Origin: Staphylococcus pseudoxylosus
GTDB lineage: Bacteria; Bacillota; Bacilli; Staphylococcales; Staphylococcaceae
Direction of reading: 5' to 3'
Length of the DNA: 64,000 nt
NCBI RefSeq assembly: GCF_003697915.1
Contig: NZ_RCVN01000007.1
Span: 124,001 to 188,000, forward strand
In this document: in pieces, positions 1-7,361 of the stretch
How the letters are laid out: every line of letters begins with the position of its first letter
Position numbering within the stretch: the stretch's first letter is position 1
The notes under the pieces: generated by a model
The model's database searches: none
Seen by the model: only the letters and a program-made list of their open reading frames with translations
What the model was told of the DNA's origin: nothing
Program-made: the position numbers and the translations under genes

Positions 1-29
1 ATTAATTTTATTATAAAGATTAACTTAAA

Positions 30-57
30 GCGAAGTATAATTATACTTCGCCTTTTT
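30..57 (+). terminator. intrinsic terminator of a gene before the window
   Basis: A perfect 22-base palindrome (30-51) is followed by a T run. No gene in the window ends here, so it probably ends transcription from a plus-strand gene left of the window. Positions 58-250 show nothing else I can support. Confidence 0.7.
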
Positions 58-250
58 AAATATATAATCTAATGACCCTATATACACTATTAATATCAGA
101 AAAAATATTTTGTATGTTTAGAGCGTACTTATATGTCTCTGAGTCGTTCTCTATTTATATCGATCTACTAGTCCATATAAAAACATATCAATATTCCTGA
201 AAGAGATTATATAAAGTTCGGTTCAATTTTTCTTCTTTTAAAAAAATTAA

Positions 251-595
251 CTAATTTTCATTGTTAATTAATTTCAAATATTCATCTCCCCATTCACAAA
301 TACCATAGACCACATTGTCGAGAGACAAACCAACACTAGTTAATCGATATTCAACTTTTGGAGGGACTACTGGATATATAGTTCTTTTTATTATCATATC
401 CTTTTCAAGCTCTCTTAATTGTCTAATTAACATTCTTTGATTAATATCTGGTAATTTTTTTTCTAATTCACTCAACCTAAGTACTTTTGATTGTAATAAA
501 TGATAAATAATAGGGATTTTCCACCTACCACCAATTACTGATAAAGCTAAATCTTTAGAAGTGTAAAATAATTTATTATTGTATTCTATTAACAA
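251..595 (-). CDS. hxlR: HxlR-family transcriptional regulator
   Basis: A 114-residue winged-helix protein of the HxlR/DUF24 family, which act as small dimeric regulators, often of redox or aldehyde stress genes. Family features visible are the N-terminal IGGRWKIPIIYHL segment, the recognition region around INQRMLIRQLRELEKD, and the VPPKVEYRLTSVG wing near residues 77-90. It reads from a TTG codon preceded by GAGGAG. It lies head to head with hxlAB, as B. subtilis HxlR does with its target, so it probably activates hxlAB in response to formaldehyde; that role is inferred from position. The usual conserved N-terminal cysteine of HxlR proteins is not apparent, since no Cys lies in the first 90 residues. 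Confidence 0.85.
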   Translation of the reverse strand: MLIEYNNKLFYTSKDLALSVIGGRWKIPIIYHLLQSKVLRLSELEKKLPDINQRMLIRQLRELEKDMIIKRTIYPVVPPKVEYRLTSVGLSLDNVVYGICEWGDEYLKLINNEN

Positions 596-609
596 TTTCT
601 TCTCCTCAG

Positions 610-649
610 TGACATATTTGTCAGTATTGTATTATCGAAGTTATTATAC
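610..649 (+). promoter_or_regulatory. hxlA promoter with TGACA/TGTCA dyad
   Basis: A TGACA-N4-TGTCA dyad (610-623) lies in the hxlR-hxlA gap and overlaps a TTGTCA -35-like hexamer (618-623). AT-rich -10 candidates lie at 641-649. Placement fits an HxlR operator, but the assignment is inference. Confidence 0.45.
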
Positions 650-685
650 CATAATGAATACATAATATATAGGAGGTAATAACAT

Positions 686-1318
686 ATGGAATTACAACTA
701 GCAATTGATTTATTGAATAAAGAGGAAGCGACAAAACTTGCGAATAAAGTTAAAGATTATGTTGATATCGTAGAAATCGGTACACCAATCGTTATTAATG
801 AAGGTTTACCAGCGGTTCAACATTTAAACGATAATATAGAAGGCGTAAAAGTGCTTGCAGATTTAAAAATTATGGATGCTGCAGACTACGAAGTAAGCCA
901 AGCAGTTAAATTTGGTGCAGACGTAGTAACAATTTTAGGTGTTGCTGAAGATGCATCAATTAAAGCAGCAGTTGAAGAAGCACATAAAAGTGGTAAAGAA
1001 CTGTTAGTAGATATGATTGCAGTCCAAGATTTAGAAAAACGTGCTAAAGAATTAGACGATTTAGGCGCAGACTATATCGCTGTGCATACTGGTTATGACT
1101 TACAAGCTGAAGGTCAATCTCCTTTAGAAAGTTTACGTAAAGTTAAATCAGTTATTTCTAATTCTAAAGTAGCTGTTATTGGTGGTATTAAACCAGATAC
1201 AATTAAAGAAGTTGTAGCAGAAGAACCAGACTTGGTTGTAGTTGGTGGCGGTATTGCTAACGCAGACGATCCAGTTGAAGCTGCTAAACAATGTAGAGAT
1301 GCGATTGAAGGCAGATAA
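686..1318 (+). CDS. hxlA: 3-hexulose-6-phosphate synthase
   Basis: This enzyme condenses formaldehyde with ribulose 5-phosphate to give D-arabino-3-hexulose 6-phosphate, the first step of formaldehyde fixation and detoxification in the cytosol. The 210-residue single-domain TIM barrel belongs to the OMP decarboxylase superfamily: D59-x-K61-x-x-D64 is the signature catalytic motif, and a phosphate-binding GG loop occurs near 165 and 187. AGGAGG lies seven bases before the ATG. One base separates its stop from the ATG of hxlB, so the two are co-transcribed and the pathway is complete. Length is normal for the family. Confidence 0.93.
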   Translation: MELQLAIDLLNKEEATKLANKVKDYVDIVEIGTPIVINEGLPAVQHLNDNIEGVKVLADLKIMDAADYEVSQAVKFGADVVTILGVAEDASIKAAVEEAHKSGKELLVDMIAVQDLEKRAKELDDLGADYIAVHTGYDLQAEGQSPLESLRKVKSVISNSKVAVIGGIKPDTIKEVVAEEPDLVVVGGGIANADDPVEAAKQCRDAIEGR

Positions 1319-1319
1319 T

Positions 1320-1868
1320 ATGACTGAAATTACAAATTATCGCTTAATATTAGATGAATTAGACCATACACTATCACACGTTAAAGATAGTGAAGCAAAA
1401 ACGTTTTTAACACAAGTGGTTGAAGCGAATCAAATATTTGTTGCAGGAAAAGGTCGCTCTGGCTTTGTAGCAAATAGTTTTGCAATGCGTTTAAATCAAT
1501 TAGGTAAATACGCGCATGTTGTGGGTGAGTCCACTACACCTTCCATTACCGAAAAAGATTTGTTTGTTATCCTTTCTGGCTCAGGTTCGACAGAGCATTT
1601 AAGATTATTAGCAGATAAAGCTAAAGCTGTAGGTGCAGAAGTTGTATTATTGTCAACAAATCCAACGTCAAAGATTGGTGAACTTGCAAATGCAGTGATT
1701 GAATTACCGGCGGGAACGAAATATGATGCTGAAGGTTCAGCACAACCTCTAGGTAGCTTATTTGAACAAGCATCACAAGTGTTTTTAGATAGTATTGTTT
1801 TAGATTTAATGACTGAGATAAACGTTGATGAAGAAACAATGCAGCAAAATCATGCTAATCTGGAATAA
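1320..1868 (+). CDS. hxlB: 6-phospho-3-hexuloisomerase
   Basis: It isomerises the HxlA product to fructose 6-phosphate. It is a 182-residue SIS-domain protein with the sugar-phosphate loop GKGRSG at residues 43-48 and a serine-rich second loop (SGSGST). The same frame is open upstream inside hxlA, but the ATG at 1320, right after the hxlA stop, is the start that fits the family length and N-terminus. A strong terminator follows at once, so hxlAB is a two-gene unit. Confidence 0.92.
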   Translation: MTEITNYRLILDELDHTLSHVKDSEAKTFLTQVVEANQIFVAGKGRSGFVANSFAMRLNQLGKYAHVVGESTTPSITEKDLFVILSGSGSTEHLRLLADKAKAVGAEVVLLSTNPTSKIGELANAVIELPAGTKYDAEGSAQPLGSLFEQASQVFLDSIVLDLMTEINVDEETMQQNHANLE

Positions 1869-1892
1869 AACCTACAAAAGATAATTCACTTT

Positions 1893-1926
1893 AATACTCC
1901 ACATTTATTTGTGGAGTATTTTTAAT
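1893..1926 (+). terminator. hxlAB terminator
   Basis: Ten-base-pair stem (1893-1902 with 1911-1920), eight-base AT loop and a following T run. Confidence 0.85.
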
Positions 1927-2064
1927 TTAAAGAAACGCTTTAAGATATTTCCTAGTAGTTATAAAAATTAATTAGTATTGAATATCACTACTACATTTTT
2001 GAAAAGTGATGTAGATTTATAGCCATAATTTTTAGATTTACATTGACGATACTGCATCAAAAGA

Positions 2065-2100
2065 AAAAGTCAATCTACTTTTTCTAGGTTGACTTTTATT
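2065..2100 (+). terminator. orphan intrinsic terminator
   Basis: Thirteen-base-pair stem with G-T pairs (2065-2077 with 2085-2097) and a T-rich tail, but no intact gene upstream other than hxlAB, which has its own terminator. Confidence 0.6.
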
Positions 2101-2556
2101 TTTATATCTGAAGGCACACTTACACACCTAAAAAACGTCGTGCTAAAAACAAATTTACATATGGTAATCCAATATCCTTATTATACATTTTAACAGTTGG
2201 TTTAAAGGAAACTTTAAAAATATATAATTTTTAACCTATTCAATTACATTTGTTTCTTAAAACGCATATATGAGCCAAAATAGAAAAGAGTTGCAGGAAA
2301 GATAAAAGATTGCTTAAGAATCAGCAAGTTTTGGCGTTACAGAGTAATAAAAAAGATTCAAAAATCAATTAGAGGAAGAGAGGCTGCTTAATTATTCCTT
2401 TGTTACACCTACTAATGATAGATAAAAAGTGGATGTGTAAGAAGCATCATATACTACAGACGCTGTAAATATTAATCAACATCAGGAAGAAAAAAGGGTG
2501 AATAAACACAACTGAAAAAGGCTTTTGGAGTCGTTTGTTAGTAACTAATTGTAATT

Positions 2557-2600
2557 AAAAAGGTGCGACAAGCTCATAAACTTGTCGTACCTTTTTATGT
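2557..2600. terminator. orphan terminator, usable in both directions
   Basis: Sixteen-base-pair stem (2557-2572 with 2581-2596, one mismatch) that begins with an A run and ends with a T run. Confidence 0.7.
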
Positions 2601-2805
2601 GAATCGTACTTCTGATACTCATCAATTTAATTTTAAATTTAAGTTCATTTATCAATAAAATTGGGTATTATTTATTAAGAGACGTAAAACTCTTGCCACA
2701 CTTATATCAAATTAATTTAATTGTAATGAGCAATTTAGCTTATTATGAAAAAGATGAGCTGAGGCAAGCATGTGCCTGCTCATTTTAAAATTGGAGGCTA
2801 AATTT

Positions 2806-3255
2806 ACGAAAAAATTCTATTAACAGGTGCTTCAGCATATATAGAAAATAAGTCTAATGAACAAAATGTTACATGGAAATCTTCAGATTTATTTGATTTA
2901 AATGAGATAACAGAAGTAATGAAAAACGTAGATATCGCTATATATCTTGTTCATTCGATCATACCTTCAGCTAAGTTAACACAAGCAAGTTTTGAAGATA
3001 TAGATGAAATATTAGCAGATAATTTTGCTAAAGCATCAAGGTTTTAATAAAGTTAAACATATCATATTTATGAGTGACCTAATTCCAAATACGAATGAAT
3101 TACCACCATGTTTAAGAAGTCGCTTAGAGTGTAAAGACATTTTAGGAGCATATGGTGTGCCAGTAACTACGTTGAGAGCTGGACTAATTATAAGTGCTAA
3201 GGGAAGTTCTTATCCAATACTAAAAAATTGGTATCCAATGCTCGTTTTTATATAG
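2806..3255 (+). pseudogene. broken NAD(P)-binding epimerase-like protein
   Basis: The remains of a short-chain-dehydrogenase-like NAD(P)-binding protein of the YbjT/DUF2867-containing type. The Rossmann start KILLTGASAYI is readable but has no start codon in frame. A segment seems missing directly after it. The frame then runs through YLVHS and NFAKAS to a stop near 3047 and resumes in another frame with HIIFMSDLIPNT, LRSRLECKDILGAYG and VPVTTLRAGLII. It finally stops far short of a full-length protein of this family. Start loss, internal deletion, frameshift and early stop make a functional product unlikely. The family assignment rests on these motifs. Confidence 0.7.
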
Positions 3256-3354
3256 TTAATATGAAATTTATATTCGTAGATTGTTGAATATAAATTGTTT
3301 TATGCTATGTTTAATTTCCTACTACTATTTCCTAAAAAAGAAAAGGAGCTAAAT

Positions 3355-3879
3355 ATGATTAATATTATATCAGCGATAGGATCGCTTGGAACATTTATTA
3401 TGGCGTTATTTTATTTTGTATCAGTATCAGTTCAACTTTACCAAATGAAAATAAGTTTTATTCCTGCATTAGGATTTAATCAGATTTTATTAATTAGAGA
3501 TAAAGACCAAAAATTAATTTTAAAAAACACCACTTCCAATGTGGAAGAAAATGAAGATTATTTGAAATTATATAATTTAGGAGGCGGTGCAGCAAAAAAA
3601 ATCACCATTGAAGTTTTATTAGGTGAAGATAAAGTTATTCAAAAAAAGTATGTTAATATGTTACCTAGTAAAGAAGGTTATATGTTACCTATAAATAAGA
3701 CAGTATTTGATGAATTAGAAGATACTATAAAAAATAACGGTTACGAATCCAATATGAATATTAAGTTATCCTATTATCATAATGTGAGTAGAAAAAAACA
3801 AGAAATATTTTTAAAAGGGCATATAGATGCATTCAATAACTACGAAGATAAGAACATTTATGAATTACAGTTTATTTAA
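3355..3879 (+). CDS. hypothetical protein with one N-terminal membrane segment
   Basis: A 174-residue protein that I do not recognise. The ATG at 3355 has AAAAGGAG at a good distance, so the 20 codons of open frame before it are probably not translated. Residues about 5-27 form one hydrophobic helix (IISAIGSLGTFIMALFYFV), followed by a roughly 145-residue hydrophilic domain of mixed charge that is likely beta-rich. It sits between a pseudogene and mobile-element remnants, with no partner gene. It looks like an accessory membrane-anchored protein; no function can be assigned. Confidence 0.6.
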   Translation: MINIISAIGSLGTFIMALFYFVSVSVQLYQMKISFIPALGFNQILLIRDKDQKLILKNTTSNVEENEDYLKLYNLGGGAAKKITIEVLLGEDKVIQKKYVNMLPSKEGYMLPINKTVFDELEDTIKNNGYESNMNIKLSYYHNVSRKKQEIFLKGHIDAFNNYEDKNIYELQFI

Positions 3880-3956
3880 AGTAATAAAATGAATGAAAAA
3901 TAAGATAGTTAATAGTAAGGCCTTTCTTTAACAAAATGCTTTTTAATCATAAAATA

Positions 3957-3975
3957 TGATAATGATTCTTATAAT
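3957..3975. promoter_or_regulatory. Fur-box-like sequence without a nearby gene
   Basis: From 3958 the 15-mer matches the TGATAAT-N-ATTATCA consensus at all but two positions. The next plus-strand gene starts about 490 bases away and the gene to the left points toward the site. It may be a remnant, or may control an unseen transcript. Confidence 0.35.
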
Positions 3976-4193
3976 AATCGTATTTTTTATATCATCTCAT
4001 TAGTTGATACTTTGCTTGTTCAGTTAACACTAACAAAGAAAAATAGAGTTCAGCTTGTTTTAAATATTGATTATGAGTTAATTATTTTATAAGAATACTA
4101 ATCTACATTTTCATGATTAATTCATAAAATAACTAAAACGAAATATACAAAAGTACATTAAAGTTTTTCATAAAAAATAACTAGCCTAGAATT

Positions 4194-4257
4194 TGATACA
4201 CTCCTCTAAAAGTAGACACTTTAAATATAAAAAGTGAATTACATTAGAGGAGTGTAT
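4194..4257 (+). mobile_element. possible end of an IS3-family insertion sequence
   Basis: The 14-mer ATACACTCCTCTAA (4196-4209) recurs as its exact reverse complement at 4244-4257. The left copy continues into AAAAGTAGACA, which resembles IS3-family termini read outward. The right copy contains a GGAG ribosome site before ATG at 4262, as a transposase start would, but the frame breaks down within about 20 codons. This is a candidate scar only. Confidence 0.35.
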
Positions 4258-4309
4258 TTTTATGTCTATAATTAAAATTCTAGTTAGAAAAATCGTTCGA
4301 TTTTGACAC

Positions 4310-4345
4310 AAAACCTCTTAACTTAATATTAAGAGGTTTTTCTTG
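4310..4345 (+). terminator. intrinsic terminator in the IS-like scar
   Basis: Twelve-base-pair stem (4310-4321 with 4329-4340) followed by a short T run. No intact gene precedes it. Confidence 0.65.
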
Positions 4346-4431
4346 GATATTTAAGTCTATAAACTTGTACTACAATCTATGCATCATAAATATCAAAACT
4401 CATGAGATTTAGGCGATAAGAGACGCGTTTA

Positions 4432-4470
4432 TTTGCATCGAGAATTATATTTCGCTAATAAGTGTGCAAA
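4432..4470. promoter_or_regulatory. possible resolvase binding dyad
   Basis: TTTGCA (4432-4437) and TGCAAA (4465-4470) flank a 39-base AT-rich stretch that ends in the resolvase start codon. Serine resolvases commonly bind res subsites immediately upstream of their own gene, so position rather than sequence is the main support. Confidence 0.3.
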
Positions 4471-5017
4471 TGGCTAAAATTGGCTATGCACGTGTATCAA
4501 CACAAGATCAAAGTCTTAATGGACAGATTGATACACTTGAGGAATATGGTTGTGAACGTATCTTTAGCGAGAAAGCAAGTGGTCGTAAAACAAAAAGAAC
4601 GGAACTTGATAAGTGTTTGGATTGTTTACGAGAAGGAGATATTCTAGTTATCTATAAACTAGATCGTCTTGGCCGAACAACAAAGCAATTAATTGAGTTA
4701 TCTCAATGGTTAGATGATAATAGTATTGATTTACATATTATAGATATGAACGTATCAACCAAGGACGCGATGGGCAAAATGTTCTTTACAATGATGAGTG
4801 CATTCTCTGAACTTGAAGCTAACTTGTTAAGTGAACGAACTAAAAAAGGTCTAGAAGCAGCGCGAGCAAGAGGACGAAAAGGTGGAAGACCTTCATTACC
4901 TGACCACAAAAAAAGAGAGATTAAATTTTTATACGATGAAAAAAACTTACCGGTGAAGAAATTGCTCAAGAGACTGGTGTAAGTCGTTCTACTGTGTATA
5001 GAATAATTAAAAACTAG
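4470..5017 (+). pseudogene. frameshifted serine recombinase (resolvase)
   Basis: A small serine recombinase of the resolvase/invertase family, which cuts and rejoins DNA at res-type sites. The N-terminal catalytic domain is intact: GYARVSTQDQ with nucleophile Ser10, YKLDRLGRTT, and the RARGRKGGRPS linker near residue 130. A one-base loss near 4948-4952 shifts the frame, so translation stops at 4982 after LLKRLV. The shifted frame continues to a stop at 5015-5017 and reads EEIAQETGVSRSTVYRIIKN, the expected DNA-binding helix-turn-helix. The product should therefore lack a working DNA-binding tail. GTG at 4464 is an alternative start. Such genes usually come from plasmids or transposons, so this is probably a relic of acquired DNA, unless the frameshift is a sequencing error. 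Confidence 0.8.
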
Positions 5018-5052
5018 TGTGATAATACCATATATAAATAGGAGAAGTTAAT

Positions 5053-5838
5053 ATGAAATACACAGAAATTTTCACTAGTTCCTTACCCTTACTTGCTACT
5101 TTGGTTACTATTATCGGTGGACTTGTAGCTACATCAAAGGCTGTTCTTAAATTTACCAAAAGTGAAGATATGACTATTAAAAAAGTTAAAATATTTTTCA
5201 GTTCACTTATTCTTTTCTTTTTCACAAATTTATTAGTTTTAATAATACTTTTTACAATTTATATAACTGTATCCTCATCTACTAATAATGAGTCAACGGT
5301 AAATAATACTTTAACTATTTCAACAATAATTATATTTTTAATTGGGTTAATTTCTTTAATGATTAAGATAAATGTTAAGAACAAGTATTTATTGACTATA
5401 AATTCAAATAGAAAGCACATGGATGATGATTACGAGAAGAACCATTCTACAAAAACATCAAATTTATTATCGATAGAGACAGCTAGTTTAAATGGAGATA
5501 ATAAACAAATAAAATCAAAACTACTCGAGATCAATAACACTTTTAAAAATGAAGTTTCTTATAAATTAAATACAATCTATAACGTATTAGTTTTTATAAG
5601 CTTTTTCTGCTTACCTTCTGTAAATCTTTTATTTTTTCTAATTTCTTTATATAATAGTAACAATAAAATTGACTTACCTAGTATTATTACTACAGTTATA
5701 TTAGTAGTATTTAACATTGTGCTAATATATAGAGATACAGGAATATCCAAAGGTATATTCTCAATTACTGACTCTATAGTAAAAGGTCATATTAAACGTT
5801 ATCAAAAAGAATTATCTAAGAAAGGTATTATATTATAA
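5053..5838 (+). CDS. hypothetical polytopic membrane protein
   Basis: A 261-residue protein with no family I recognise. It has a clear ribosome site (AGGAGA) before its ATG. Hydrophobic stretches lie at about residues 10-28, 50-75, 90-106, 175-200 and 208-226, with a long polar segment at about 108-170 that is rich in Ser, Asn and Lys. That suggests four or five membrane helices around a large soluble loop. AT content is high and codon use is loose. It lies between the broken resolvase and the toxin locus, which fits accessory DNA. Promoter elements for the antitoxin RNA of the next locus start immediately after its stop. Confidence 0.6.
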   Translation: MKYTEIFTSSLPLLATLVTIIGGLVATSKAVLKFTKSEDMTIKKVKIFFSSLILFFFTNLLVLIILFTIYITVSSSTNNESTVNNTLTISTIIIFLIGLISLMIKINVKNKYLLTINSNRKHMDDDYEKNHSTKTSNLLSIETASLNGDNKQIKSKLLEINNTFKNEVSYKLNTIYNVLVFISFFCLPSVNLLFFLISLYNSNNKIDLPSIITTVILVVFNIVLIYRDTGISKGIFSITDSIVKGHIKRYQKELSKKGIIL

Positions 5839-5840
5839 TT

Positions 5841-5870
5841 TTGCATTCCTCTCCACTATGATGTTATAAT
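5841..5870 (+). promoter_or_regulatory. promoter of the antitoxin RNA
   Basis: TTGCAT (5841-5846) and a perfect TATAAT (5865-5870) are separated by 18 bases. Transcription would begin near 5877 and run into the shared terminator. Confidence 0.65.
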
Positions 5871-5876
5871 GCACTT

Positions 5877-5940
5877 AACAAGGAATCCAACATGGATACA
5901 CCAATCCCCTCACTATTTGCGGTAGTGAGGGGATTTTTGT
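5877..5940 (+). ncRNA. antisense antitoxin RNA (RNA II-like)
   Basis: Predicted transcript of about 65 bases, from the promoter at 5841-5870 to the terminator at 5903-5935. Its 5' part (5878-5902) is a direct repeat of 6038-6064, the stretch complementary to the ribosome site and start codon of the toxin messenger. This is the arrangement known for the par locus of plasmid pAD1, where RNA II pairs with the toxin RNA at repeated segments and at the shared terminator. The RNA itself is inferred from sequence only. Confidence 0.6.
5903..5940. terminator. bidirectional terminator of the toxin-antitoxin locus
   Basis: A perfect 13-base-pair GC-rich stem (5903-5915 with 5923-5935) and T run on the plus strand. 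In Fst/par loci the toxin and antitoxin RNAs converge on one such hairpin. Confidence 0.8.
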
Positions 5941-5958
5941 AGGTGTGGCTATTGTCGC

Positions 5959-6054
5959 CTATTTGTCTTTGCGATTACGCAGCCAATGCGTAAATAACGC
6001 AATAATACAACCACTGATGACTGTGGTCGTGATATGAACAAGGATTTCCAACAT
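5959..6054 (-). CDS. Fst-family type I toxin peptide
   Basis: A 31-residue peptide beginning MLEILVHITTTVISGC and ending WLRNRKDK. It has one membrane helix (about residues 4-22) with an internal SGC-I-ALF-THWLR motif and a charged tail, which is the Fst/PepA1-type toxin pattern of staphylococci, enterococci and lactobacilli. Such peptides insert into the membrane and are kept silent by an antisense RNA. GGGGAGG lies ten bases before the ATG. The expected control elements are present: antitoxin promoter, repeated pairing segments, shared terminator, and GTCGCCTAT/ATAGGCGAC arms (5953-5961 and 6093-6101) that would join the two ends of the toxin messenger. Chromosomal copies are known. Function here is inferred from homology and layout. 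Confidence 0.85.
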   Translation of the reverse strand: MLEILVHITTTVISGCIIALFTHWLRNRKDK

Positions 6055-6101
6055 GAATAACACCTCCCCCTACGTCAAATTGACGCCTGAGAGATAGGCG
6101 A

Positions 6102-6136
6102 CTTCATTATTATATCATCTGTAAATACATAAACAT
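6102..6136 (-). promoter_or_regulatory. toxin mRNA promoter
   Basis: A TATAAT -10 on the minus strand (6109-6114) would start transcription near 6102. The -35 is weak. The resulting messenger begins with the GTCGCCTAT arm that can pair with its own 3' part. Confidence 0.5.
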
Positions 6137-6185
6137 ATGCGCTTCCGATAAGTTAAATGATGTTAATATGTCATAATTTTAGTAT

Positions 6186-7361
6186 TTATTTAATAATATC
6201 AATTAACTCTTTCTTAGCTGCTGCTCGGGCTGGAATCCAACCAAAAACAATTCCTATCAACATAGAAACACCTACCGCAATGACGACAGAACTGATACTA
6301 ACAACACTCTTAATGTAGTCTGGCGTGATCGCATCAACTAGACTGGCGATTAAAATACCTAGAATCAATCCAATAAGACCACCGAGGACACACAGGACAA
6401 CACTTTCTACTAAAAATTGTAGCTCGATATCTCTACTTTTCGCACCAAATGCGCGGCGAATCGCTATTTCCTCCGTACGTTCAGTAACTGAGATGTACAT
6501 TACATTCATAACACCAATACCTGCAATAAATAACGAAATGCCTGCTACTGCTGCCACAAAGTAAGTAATACCATCAAAGACTTTGTTAATTCCTTTCATC
6601 ATCTCTTCAGTGTCATTATAACTATAGCTACCGTCAGGCATACCCGAACCATTTTTATTCAATTTATCCGCAACTTTGTTAGCTACTTCTTTTTTATTCG
6701 CATTATCGGCAATGATTAATTGTAATGACGGAAAATCTTGCTGTAAATTGCCCATATATTGATTAAATGTTTGAGACGGCATGCTAACAGCTTTAGGGTT
6801 CATCATATCATTCACGATACCTACAACTTCAAAGCCTTGGCCATCAATATACAACGTCTTACCTATCGCATCTTTATTAAAGACATCTTTGGCAATTTTA
6901 TCATCAACCGTTACGACCTTTTTGCGTAATTCATTATCTTCTGAATCGAAGCCTTTTCCTTCTTCAGGACGCGTTACTTCGTCCTTTTTCAAAATACTGA
7001 TGTCGCCTTTTTTCTGTGGATTTGTCATTTTTGCTGAATAACCTTGATCTTCAGTTTCTTTAATTTTGGCATCTGATACGCCATCAATTTGTTTAACAAT
7101 ACCTATATCTTGCTGACTGAATGGGTTATTTTTCGCACTTTCTCCACTGCTTGTCATAAAGCTAATAAGTGCGGAGTTTTTACCAGCGCCTGAATCTGAA
7201 AATTCATCTGCCGCAGTCTTTTTAAATCCATTACCTAATGACATAATCGTTATAACTGCTGCAATACCAATAATAATACCAATCATAGTAAAGATATTAC
7301 GGCGTTTGTTTTTTAAAATAGATTTGAACGAGATGGCGATAATATTCGATAAATTCTTCAT
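6186..7361 (-). CDS. MacB/YknZ-type ABC transporter permease
   Basis: A 391-residue permease of the FtsX/MacB fold. One membrane helix lies at about residues 20-42, a large extracytoplasmic domain at about 45-265 (MacB_PCD-like, with KxxKDV and YIDGQGFEVVGIV segments), and three helices follow in the C-terminal third, ending in an ARAAAKKELIDII motif. It pairs with the ATPase just upstream, whose stop overlaps its start by four bases (ATGA). Proteins of this arrangement export peptides or toxic compounds, as YknXYZ does for the B. subtilis SdpC toxin; the substrate here is unknown. Confidence 0.85.
   Translation of the reverse strand: MKNLSNIIAISFKSILKNKRRNIFTMIGIIIGIAAVITIMSLGNGFKKTAADEFSDSGAGKNSALISFMTSSGESAKNNPFSQQDIGIVKQIDGVSDAKIKETEDQGYSAKMTNPQKKGDISILKKDEVTRPEEGKGFDSEDNELRKKVVTVDDKIAKDVFNKDAIGKTLYIDGQGFEVVGIVNDMMNPKAVSMPSQTFNQYMGNLQQDFPSLQLIIADNANKKEVANKVADKLNKNGSGMPDGSYSYNDTEEMMKGINKVFDGITYFVAAVAGISLFIAGIGVMNVMYISVTERTEEIAIRRAFGAKSRDIELQFLVESVVLCVLGGLIGLILGILIASLVDAITPDYIKSVVSISSVVIAVGVSMLIGIVFGWIPARAAAKKELIDIIK

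Larger units (their letters stand above)
1927..2805. other. decayed intergenic stretch with orphan terminators
   Basis: About 880 bases with no intact gene. Two good terminator hairpins (2065-2097 and 2557-2596) have no gene in front of them. Short coding-like fragments are visible: on the minus strand about 2190-2120 reads like a protein C-terminus ending LARRFLGV, and on the plus strand about 2504-2545 reads TEKGFWSRLL before losing its frame. I cannot name either fragment. The pattern is of old genes eroded by point changes and small deletions. Confidence 0.55.
3880..4469. other. 590-base gap with Fur-like site, IS-like end and terminator
   Basis: No gene is supported here. The stretch holds a Fur-box-like sequence (3957-3975), a 14-base inverted repeat resembling an IS3-family end (4196-4257), a terminator (4310-4342) and a possible resolvase-site dyad just before the resolvase (4432-4470). 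Confidence 0.5.

Noticed and set aside
1621..1839. Long minus-strand frame inside hxlB
   Set aside because: It mirrors the coding frame of hxlB, has no ribosome site and no family features. Many such opposite-strand frames in the window were left out for the same reason.
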